From contig JAGTRH010000105.1 of assembly GCA_018396795.1 (NCBI GenBank), positions 1 to 5,183 of the forward strand: DNA of 5,183 nt, written 5' to 3'. Below, piece by piece: positions 1-4,078 of the stretch. This stretch comes from Candidatus Bathyarchaeota archaeon (GTDB lineage: Archaea; Thermoproteota; Bathyarchaeia; Bathyarchaeales; B26-1). The notes beneath the pieces are model-generated. The model was not told where the DNA came from. It saw nothing but the letters and a program-made list of their open reading frames with translations, and ran no database searches. The position numbers and the translations under genes were made by a program. The first letter of the stretch is position 1. Every line of letters starts with the position of its first letter.

Positions 1-343
1 GCTCCCTATCCAGCATCTTGGCAAGAGTCTCAACCTTCTCTAGGCAGTGCTGAGAATATTCGGGAATGCCTAAATCGATGTAGATTAGGGTTATATCAAT
101 TTTCTTGAATAGAGAGCTTAGGATGTACGCTAGGCTTGAACTGTCTTTTCCGCCTGAGACGGCGACACCTATTCTATCGTCTTTTGAGAGCATCTTGTAG
201 ACGTCAATCGTATGCTTGACCCTTCTCTCGGTTAGGAGCAGAAAGCAGTCTGGGCATAGGTTTAGGTCTGAGTGGGCTAAGTAAACCTCAGCGGTTTTTG
301 TCTTGCATCTTTTACATTTAGCCGCCATTTTAGGACCCTTCAT
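1..343 (-). CDS. tRNA 2-thiouridine synthetase, Ncs6/TtuA (CTU1) family, N-terminal part
   Basis: Partial gene: 114 codons from an ATG at 343, running off the left edge. Proteins of this family adenylate a tRNA uridine and put sulfur on C2, at U34 (Ncs6/NcsA) or U54 (TtuA), in the cytoplasm, usually with a ubiquitin-like sulfur carrier. Visible are an N-terminal zinc-ribbon half (CKRC at 10-13, CPDC at 30-33), the linker FLLLTERRVKHTI (34-46), the ATP-binding PP-loop SGGKDS (63-68), and IDLGIPEYS (89-97), all typical of the family. The family is usually about 300 residues, so the catalytic cysteines lie outside the window and the target position cannot be decided. The ATG at 343 sits 4-5 bases after the expected transcript start, suggesting near-leaderless translation. 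An in-frame ATG at 328 with AAGGGT upstream is the alternative start. The family call is firm; U34 versus U54 is open. Confidence 0.93.
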   Translation of the reverse strand, partial: MKGPKMAAKCKRCKTKTAEVYLAHSDLNLCPDCFLLLTERRVKHTIDVYKMLSKDDRIGVAVSGGKDSSSLAYILSSLFKKIDITLIYIDLGIPEYSQHCLEKVETLAKMLDRE

Positions 344-368
344 GAAAACTTTCTTACCGCCGATTGAG

Positions 369-378
369 CTTTTAAAAA
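369..378 (-). promoter_or_regulatory. TATA-like box of the tRNA thiolase gene
   Basis: On the minus strand this reads TTTTTAAAAG, an archaeal TATA-like box. Its centre is about 26 bases before position 347, which would put the transcript start only 4-5 bases ahead of the ATG at 343 and give an almost leaderless mRNA. No strong Shine-Dalgarno precedes that ATG, which agrees. The call rests on pattern alone. Confidence 0.45.
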
Positions 379-389
379 TGCTCAGTCGA

Positions 390-533
390 CTAATCTATAC
401 TTTTCGTCGCGCCTTTTAGAGGAATAAGATACGCGTCTAGAGGTTCTTCTATTATATTTTCTTGACCCAGTTCAATAAAGATAGGAAAATGGATGAAAAA
501 TGTTGACTTATACGATTTTAATTCTTTTACCAA
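390..533 (-). CDS. Possible small ORF of 47 codons, doubtful
   Basis: I do not recognise this reading frame. It opens at a TTG (533-531) inside the last eight codons of the dehydrogenase gene, in another frame, and ends at a TAG at 390-392, filling most of the gap before the thiolase gene on the same strand. GGAG lies about eight bases ahead of the TTG. The product would begin MVKELKSYKS and have an acidic middle and the tail KGATKSID, with no transmembrane segment, cysteine motif or known domain. Codon choice (ATA, CTA, GAA) resembles neighbouring genes. Against it: a rare start codon, a T-rich termination signal inside it at 484-500, and a length that can arise by chance in AT-rich DNA. It could also be the tail of a decayed gene. 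Confidence 0.2.
   Translation of the reverse strand: MVKELKSYKSTFFIHFPIFIELGQENIIEEPLDAYLIPLKGATKSID
484..500 (-). terminator. T-rich termination signal after the dehydrogenase gene
   Basis: Beginning about eight bases past the dehydrogenase stop codon, the minus strand reads as two short T runs (TTTTT and TTTT) within a pyrimidine-rich stretch. Archaeal RNA polymerase stops at such oligo-T tracts without needing a hairpin. The sequence is short and the call is tentative. Confidence 0.35.
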
Positions 534-1503
534 TACCTCTCTCCAAAGCCCTCTGGTAAACTAAGTTAGCGGTTACAGCGTCCTGTATGGCCAGCCCGGT
601 TGAGACGAATACCGTTATCTCTTCACTGCTTGTTCTTCCGGGCTTCTTTCCAGCGACCACTTCACCCAGCTCAGCCCAAACGTCTTCTCTAGAGATTATT
701 CCTCTACTTAATGGAACATTTATTTCTCCGCTGTGCGATGCTTGCTCCCAGTCGTCAACGACTATTTTAGCCCTCTTTAATATCAATGGGTCGAGTTCCT
801 CTTTACCAGGAGCGTCGGCGCCAATACAGTTAAGGTGCGTTCCTGGCTGAACCCACTCATCCATCACAAGCGGAGTTCTAGAGGGCGTCGTCGTCACTAT
901 TATATCGGCTCCATTAACTGCCTCTTTAACACTCCCGGTGGTGATTATTTTGCATAAGTGCCCATACTTAGCTTCCATCTCACTCTTAAAATCTCTTCTA
1001 GTCTTCTCGCTTCTACTCCAGACCCTAATCTCCTCTATGGAGCTAAAGACCTCTAGAAGCGCCATAAGCTGCGTTCTAGCCTGGGCTCCGGCTCCAACCA
1101 TCCCCACGACTTTGGAGTCCCTTCTCGCAAGGTATTTTGCCGCTATACCACCAGCCGCTCCGGTACGCATATCAGTTATTGTTGTTCCGCCCATGATTGC
1201 AAATGGGAAGCCGCTTTTAGGATCTATGAGTATTATTGTTGCCATCACTGTTGGCAGGCCATGCTTCTCTCTATTATCAGGGTGAGAGTTCACCACTTTA
1301 ACCGCCGATATATCGAGCTCTTCTAAGTAGGATGGCATAGCCCTTAAGTCGCCATTATACCTCTTGAAAGAAAGGTATATTTTAGGCGGCATCTGAACCC
1401 TACCAAGTCCCTTCTCCCTAAAAGCCATCTCAACGACATTAATAGCCTCGCCAAGCGAGATAACATCTCTAACCTCATCATCACTTAAAAGAAGAGAATC
1501 CAA
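508..1503 (-). CDS. Archaeal alanine dehydrogenase-like, ornithine cyclodeaminase/mu-crystallin family
   Basis: Complete gene, 331 residues from a TTG at 1503. The best-known archaeal relative is the Archaeoglobus alanine dehydrogenase (alanine + NAD + water to pyruvate + ammonium + NADH); other family members are ornithine cyclodeaminases and ketimine reductases. Seen here, in this numbering: QMPPK with Lys41, GDLRAMP (52-58), VKVVNSHP with Lys69, RTGAAGG (113-119), the Rossmann motif GAGAQA (137-142), TTTPSRTPLV (204-213), IGADAPGKEELD (227-238), GEINV (259-263) and STGLAIQD (301-308). I chose TTG 1503 because translation from it begins at the usual place for the family (xDSLLLSDDEV), length fits (about 320-330), and GGTGG lies five bases upstream. 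A TTG at 1578 would add 25 atypical residues. WSRS at 162-165, after the second Rossmann strand, hints at NADP(H). Family certain; substrate unproven. Confidence 0.9.
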   Translation of the reverse strand: MDSLLLSDDEVRDVISLGEAINVVEMAFREKGLGRVQMPPKIYLSFKRYNGDLRAMPSYLEELDISAVKVVNSHPDNREKHGLPTVMATIILIDPKSGFPFAIMGGTTITDMRTGAAGGIAAKYLARRDSKVVGMVGAGAQARTQLMALLEVFSSIEEIRVWSRSEKTRRDFKSEMEAKYGHLCKIITTGSVKEAVNGADIIVTTTPSRTPLVMDEWVQPGTHLNCIGADAPGKEELDPLILKRAKIVVDDWEQASHSGEINVPLSRGIISREDVWAELGEVVAGKKPGRTSSEEITVFVSTGLAIQDAVTANLVYQRALERGIGKRIKIV

Positions 1504-1513
1504 CCTTTCCACC
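1504..1513 (-). promoter_or_regulatory. Ribosome binding site deciding the dehydrogenase start
   Basis: The minus strand reads GGTGGAAAGG directly before the TTG at 1503, with GGTGG five bases from the start codon. No comparable site precedes the upstream TTG at 1578, so this site favours the shorter, 331-residue protein. Confidence 0.5.
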
Positions 1514-1542
1514 ACGGTTATATATTTTTGGGAGCTATTCCG

Positions 1543-1553
1543 TAAAAATATTA
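1543..1553 (-). promoter_or_regulatory. Candidate TATA-like box of the dehydrogenase gene
   Basis: The minus strand reads TAATATTTTTA, placing a transcript start near 1522 and leaving a leader of about 19 bases that contains the GGTGG site. A second TATA-like stretch at 1518-1529 is closer, but would start the transcript inside or past the TTG, so I prefer this one. Both are pattern-only calls. Confidence 0.35.
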
Positions 1554-1629
1554 CTTGAAGAACCGGATTATCAACCAATTGGTAATCAAGCCCCTTAGAG
1601 ACGTCTGTATAGAAGGGTAGGGTGATGTA

Positions 1630-1680
1630 ATGAAGCCACTTATTCGCTACACACCTATCTTATCAGGTTTAAACCATTAA
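1630..1680 (+). CDS. Possible 16-codon mini-ORF with strong ribosome site, doubtful
   Basis: An ATG at 1630 follows GGGTGAT (1620-1626) by three bases, one of the best Shine-Dalgarno matches in the window. The frame reads MKPLIRYTPILSGLNH and stops at TAA 1678-1680. It lies in the divergent intergenic region, just ahead of the likely TATA box of the PfpI-like gene, so it is not in that gene's predicted transcript unless a second promoter exists further upstream. No homolog is recognised. It may be chance. Confidence 0.15.
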   Translation: MKPLIRYTPILSGLNH

Positions 1681-1682
1681 AA

Positions 1683-1692
1683 ATTATTTAAA
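1683..1692 (+). promoter_or_regulatory. Candidate TATA-like box of the PfpI-like gene
   Basis: ATTATTTAAA lies in an A/T-rich stretch and predicts a transcript start near 1714. That gives a leader of about 20 bases, which includes the GGTGAT ribosome site at 1725-1730 and excludes the upstream TTG at 1708, in agreement with the start chosen for the gene. Confidence 0.4.
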
Positions 1693-1724
1693 CGTATATC
1701 TGAGGGATTGACTAATATATTTTG

Positions 1725-1730
1725 GGTGAT
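1725..1730 (+). promoter_or_regulatory. Ribosome binding site deciding the PfpI-like start
   Basis: GGTGAT is exactly complementary to the archaeal 16S rRNA 3' end and sits four bases before the GTG at 1735. The overlapping ATG at 1733 is out of frame and closes after five codons (TGA), so GTG 1735 is the supported start. Confidence 0.55.
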
Positions 1731-1734
1731 AAAT

Positions 1735-2250
1735 GTGGGCAAAATTTTGATAATGGTTGATAACGAATTTGAGGATTCGGAGTTCATTTACCCGTACTAT
1801 AGATTTAGGGAGGAAGGCTATAAAGTTGATATCGTGGCTCCAAAAGCTAAAGAGAGATATGTTGGAAAGCATGGCGTGCCAATTATCTCAGACTTATCAC
1901 CTAAAGATGTAAACATAGATGAATATGATACCCTAATAATACCTGGAGGGCATGCTCCGGATAGAATGCGTACGAATGCGGATATGGTTAAAATCGTTAA
2001 AGAAGCTTATGAGAAAGGTAAGGTTGTCGCAGCCATATGCCACGGTCCACAGATGCTTATTGAAGCGGATATAGTGCGCGGCAAGAAGGCTACATGCTGG
2101 AGGGCTGTAATGACTGATTTAAAAAATGCTGGAGCGACATTTATCGATGCGCCAGTAATTGTTGATGGAAAAATAGTTACATCACGCTTTCCAGACGACC
2201 TCCCATACTTCTGTCGTGAAACAATAAATCTCTTAAAGAGCCTAAAGTAA
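1735..2250 (+). CDS. PfpI/DJ-1 family protein (peptidase C56-type, glutamine amidotransferase fold)
   Basis: Complete gene, 171 residues from a GTG at 1735, close to the 166 residues of Pyrococcus PfpI. Family members are cytoplasmic oligomers described as intracellular proteases, glyoxalase III or protein/nucleotide deglycases; the physiological role is disputed. The opening VGKILIMVDNEFEDSE and PYYRFREEGYKVDIVAPKA are typical. The nucleophile elbow AAICHGPQML carries Cys102 and His103, and Glu13 in FED is the expected partner of the cysteine. PGGHAPDRMR (70-79) and TSRFPDDLPYF (149-159) are also family features. A TTG at 1708 would add nine residues with no family match and no ribosome site. 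It is divergent from the dehydrogenase and followed by its own T-rich stop, so probably monocistronic. The family is certain; the enzyme activity cannot be read from sequence. Confidence 0.95.
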   Translation: MGKILIMVDNEFEDSEFIYPYYRFREEGYKVDIVAPKAKERYVGKHGVPIISDLSPKDVNIDEYDTLIIPGGHAPDRMRTNADMVKIVKEAYEKGKVVAAICHGPQMLIEADIVRGKKATCWRAVMTDLKNAGATFIDAPVIVDGKIVTSRFPDDLPYFCRETINLLKSLK

Positions 2251-2261
2251 GTAGATGCCCA

Positions 2262-2280
2262 CTCTTCTTTCGCATTTTTT
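2262..2280 (+). terminator. T-rich termination signal after the PfpI-like gene
   Basis: Twelve bases past the stop codon begins a pyrimidine-rich run that ends in six consecutive T residues (2275-2280), a typical intrinsic terminator for archaeal RNA polymerase. A new TATA-like box follows at once, supporting separate transcription of the next gene. Confidence 0.5.
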
Positions 2281-2289
2281 ATGTGAAAA

Positions 2290-2298
2290 TATTAAATA
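2290..2298 (+). promoter_or_regulatory. TATA-like box of the polyprenol kinase-like gene
   Basis: TATTAAATA in an A-rich setting is centred about 28 bases before the ATG at 2323 and predicts a transcript beginning at or next to that ATG. No Shine-Dalgarno precedes the ATG, which fits leaderless translation. Confidence 0.5.
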
Positions 2299-2322
2299 GA
2301 ACTTTCTTAAAAATAAATATTC

Positions 2323-2997
2323 ATGATACATGTTGAAGAACTAGTTGCAACATTCTTGCTCCTCTCATGGGTTGTTTTTGTAGTTACGGTCTTAACGAAG
2401 AATCTTTATAATTTTATGAGGAAGCATGGCTTTGAACATAATGTGGCAGTTTACTACAATAGGAAGGTTATACATATATTGGCTGGGGGGCTTTGCGCGC
2501 TTATCGTTCCAGTCGTCTTCAAATCGTTTGTTTTACCGTTAGCCATGAGTATTCTTCTAGCGGCCTTTCTTACAATATTTCATAGGAATAAACGCTTGAT
2601 GGATTGGTTTCAGACGGAAGATAACATGTATGAGGTATCCTTCTGTATAATGTGGGGTTTAATCATAGCTTTGGGATGGATATTAACTGGGGGAGACTTT
2701 CGGATTGGAATCCTTCCAATAATTTTCATGTCAATTGGGGACGCTATAACAGGTATGGTGAGAAATATGATTTATAAGAGAAGAACTAAGTCTGGGTGGG
2801 GGAACCTCGCGATGGCGTTATTTTCAATGATCGTAGGGACTGCAGTGGGGTTTGCAGGTATCATTGCTGGTGCGGCAGCGTCATTGATTGAGCATTTTGA
2901 GTTTAAACCGATAGATGATAATGTGCTTATACCAATAACATCCTTTTCAATATTATTGTTGGCTAAAATATTTGCACCATGGTCCCTAACAATTTAG
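2323..2997 (+). CDS. Membrane polyprenol/dolichol/phytol kinase-like protein (SEC59 family)
   Basis: Complete gene, 224 residues, probably leaderless. The family (dolichol kinase SEC59, phytol kinase VTE5) phosphorylates isoprenoid alcohols, often with CTP, in the membrane. About seven hydrophobic segments are visible (near 6-25, 49-66, 68-86, 105-122, 126-143, 160-188 and 203-220). Family signatures occur in the expected order: NRKVIH (46-51), GDA (139-141), KSGWGN (156-161), an acidic Glu190 and PIDDN (196-200) followed by IPI. The loop between GDA and KS lacks the second glycine usual in eukaryotic and plant members, so this belongs to a divergent branch. Possible substrates in an archaeon are geranylgeraniol or dolichol-type polyprenols, recycling lipid precursors or glycan carriers; this is inference. 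Flanking terminator-like and promoter-like signals suggest it stands alone. Family likely; substrate unknown. Confidence 0.82.
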   Translation: MIHVEELVATFLLLSWVVFVVTVLTKNLYNFMRKHGFEHNVAVYYNRKVIHILAGGLCALIVPVVFKSFVLPLAMSILLAAFLTIFHRNKRLMDWFQTEDNMYEVSFCIMWGLIIALGWILTGGDFRIGILPIIFMSIGDAITGMVRNMIYKRRTKSGWGNLAMALFSMIVGTAVGFAGIIAGAAASLIEHFEFKPIDDNVLIPITSFSILLLAKIFAPWSLTI

Positions 2998-3075
2998 AGA
3001 TCTCTAGAAGGGGCGTTGAGCCGGCTTAAATTGGCAGATAGCTTCCACAGTAATGAGAGAATTATTTGCATCCAA

Positions 3076-3117
3076 TTTTTACTCGGCTTTTATCAAGGTT
3101 ATATCAATTGTGTTTTT
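3076..3117 (+). terminator. T-rich tracts after the kinase-like gene
   Basis: Runs of five T at 3076-3080 and 3113-3117, with a run of four between them (3088-3091), lie about 80-120 bases after the kinase stop codon and before the por promoter. They could end the kinase transcript. A weak 6-bp inverted repeat (TCAATT at 3104-3109, AATTGA at 3121-3126) brackets the last run. The distance from the gene makes this tentative. Confidence 0.3.
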
Positions 3118-3144
3118 AATAATTGAATTTGTAAATGTAGATGC

Positions 3145-3204
3145 AATTCTTAATCGGGAATTTTAGGTAAAGTTATATTTATCATTACGAATTACACATA
3201 ATTC
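3145..3204 (+). repeat. Paired GAATT inverted repeats flanking the por promoter
   Basis: Two dyads share half-sites. AATTC (3145-3149) pairs with GAATT (3158-3162) just upstream of the TATA-like box. GAATT (3189-3193) pairs with AATTC (3200-3204) just downstream, at the predicted transcript start. AATCGG occurs beside a half-site in both (3152-3157 and 3206-3211). A protein binding either dyad could affect promoter use. Short A/T-rich arms can arise by chance, so this is a candidate operator only. Confidence 0.3.
3173..3181 (+). promoter_or_regulatory. TATA-like box of the por operon
   Basis: TTATATTTA, preceded by the purine-rich GGTAAAG as a possible BRE, predicts a transcript start near 3203. 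This leaves a leader of about 32 bases holding the GGAGG ribosome site at 3220-3224 ahead of porG. It is the most canonical promoter-like element in the window. Confidence 0.55.
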
Positions 3205-3234
3205 CAATCGGAAGAACATGGAGGCTGATCTTGA

Positions 3235-3792
3235 ATGCTCGTTGAGGTTCGTTGGCATGGTAGAGGAGGGCAAGGCATTGTTACTGTAAGCCGACTTCTC
3301 GCTCACGCTGCCCTGTTGGACGGTAGGTATGCGCAGGCTTTTCCAGAGTTTGGTCCCGAGAGGAGAGGTGCACCGGTAACTGGGTATACGAGGATATCCG
3401 ATGAGCCGATATCCATACATAGCCAGATATATAATCCTCATATCGTGGTTGTCGTCGATCCAACGCTTATTGGCAGGGTTAACGTTGCCAGGGGTCTTGC
3501 TCCAAAAGGTTTAATTGTGGCCCATTCCGACCGGAGACCTGAGGATCTAAAAGAGAGTTTTGGTGTAGGCGACATAAAGGTTTACACGGTTAATGCCATG
3601 AAAATAGCGCTTGATGTTCTCGGTAGACCAATATACAACACAGCTATGCTTGGTGCGCTTCTAAAGGCTGCGCCATTAGCAACAATGGACTCGCTGACTA
3701 AAGTTATAACTGAAAGATTTTCAGGGGCTGTTGGCGAGAAGAATGTTGCAGTTATAAAAAGAGCCTATGAGGAGGCGCTTGGAATTGAGTGA
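3235..3792 (+). CDS. porG: 2-oxoacid:ferredoxin oxidoreductase, gamma subunit (pyruvate/2-oxoisovalerate type)
   Basis: Complete gene, 185 residues, the usual size of a free-standing gamma subunit. It forms part of the cytoplasmic four-subunit enzyme that converts a 2-oxoacid, CoA and oxidised ferredoxin to acyl-CoA, CO2 and reduced ferredoxin, or the reverse; this subunit belongs to the domain that binds CoA in the single-chain bacterial enzymes. Seen: WHGRGGQGIVT (7-17) at the N terminus, AFPEFGPERRGAPV (35-48), the strand HIVVVVDPTL (69-78) and NTAMLGALLKA (135-145), all diagnostic. GGAGG at 3220-3224 lies ten bases before the ATG. An out-of-frame ATG at 3218 overlaps the site. It is first in the cluster, whose order gamma-delta-alpha is the common archaeal one. 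Pyruvate is the likeliest substrate, but 2-oxoisovalerate (vor) cannot be excluded. Confidence 0.95.
   Translation: MLVEVRWHGRGGQGIVTVSRLLAHAALLDGRYAQAFPEFGPERRGAPVTGYTRISDEPISIHSQIYNPHIVVVVDPTLIGRVNVARGLAPKGLIVAHSDRRPEDLKESFGVGDIKVYTVNAMKIALDVLGRPIYNTAMLGALLKAAPLATMDSLTKVITERFSGAVGEKNVAVIKRAYEEALGIE
3770..3775 (+). promoter_or_regulatory. Ribosome binding site for porD inside porG
   Basis: AGGAGG within the last codons of porG is nine bases before a TTG at 3785 and three before a TTG at 3779. It overlaps the beginning of the longer frame that opens at ATG 3767 and so cannot serve that ATG, which argues for a start at 3785. Confidence 0.45.
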
Positions 3793-4075
3793 AAGAGAAA
3801 CAAAATTGGGGTGGAAGTCTCTTCCAGTAGGTGGATATCTGCTTGAACCAGGTTCAGCGATGAAATATAAGACTGGTGATTGGAGAGCTTTTAGACCAGT
3901 GATAGACCAGAAGAGATGCATAAACTGTCTTCTATGCTGGATTTACTGCCCAGACTCTGCCATAATTAGGCTTGAAAAGTACGTTGATGTGAACTATGAT
4001 TACTGTAAGGGTTGTGGTGTCTGCGCTAATGAGTGCCCGGTTAAATGTATAACGATGGTTGAGGAGAGGAGATGA
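3785..4075 (+). CDS. porD: 2-oxoacid:ferredoxin oxidoreductase, delta subunit (2x[4Fe-4S] ferredoxin-like)
   Basis: Small iron-sulfur subunit that passes electrons between the catalytic part and external ferredoxin. Two complete [4Fe-4S] motifs are present, at residues 45-56 (CINCLLCWIYCP) and 74-85 (CKGCGVCANECP), counted from the TTG at 3785 (96 residues). The upstream segment GYLLEPGSAMKYKTGDWR and the FRPVID lead-in are typical of archaeal PorD. The start is uncertain: an ATG at 3767 would give 102 residues with a 26-base overlap with porG, but has no ribosome site of its own, whereas AGGAGG at 3770-3775 is well placed for TTG 3785 (8-base overlap). Translational coupling with porG is likely either way. 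A further cysteine at 88 lies outside both motifs. Identity is firm; only the start is in doubt. Confidence 0.95.
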   Translation: MSERETKLGWKSLPVGGYLLEPGSAMKYKTGDWRAFRPVIDQKRCINCLLCWIYCPDSAIIRLEKYVDVNYDYCKGCGVCANECPVKCITMVEERR

Positions 4076-4076
4076 T
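4068..4076 (+). promoter_or_regulatory. Ribosome binding site of porA
   Basis: GGAGATGAT, one mismatch from the full archaeal consensus, spans the porD stop codon and ends two bases before the porA ATG at 4079. With only three bases between the two genes, ribosomes finishing porD can reinitiate directly on porA. Confidence 0.6.
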
Positions 4077-4078
4077 AA

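Noticed and set aside
344..507. Search for a tRNA or other structured RNA between the thiolase and dehydrogenase genes
   Set aside because: No cloverleaf, T-arm consensus, kink-turn or long hairpin could be found by eye.
938..1285. Plus-strand open frame of 115 codons opposite the dehydrogenase gene, and a shorter one at 587-850
   Set aside because: Both are antisense to a gene with clear family motifs throughout; their translations are low-complexity, serine- and leucine-rich, with no recognisable domain.
1518..1529. TATA-like AAAAATATATAA on the minus strand just before the dehydrogenase start
   Set aside because: A transcript start 25 bases downstream would fall at or past the TTG start codon, so it cannot readily drive the full gene; the box at 1543-1553 fits better.
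1684..1872. Minus-strand open frame opposite the start of the PfpI-like gene
   Set aside because: It overlaps the conserved N-terminus of the PfpI-like protein and has no ribosome site or recognisable motif.
3218..3289. Short plus-strand frame from ATG 3218 overlapping the porG start
   Set aside because: Only 23 codons, out of frame with porG, and its first codons are the porG ribosome binding site.
3163..3463. Minus-strand open frames of 60-92 codons across the por promoter and porG
   Set aside because: They lie opposite highly conserved porG motifs and the promoter region; they are shadows of that gene.
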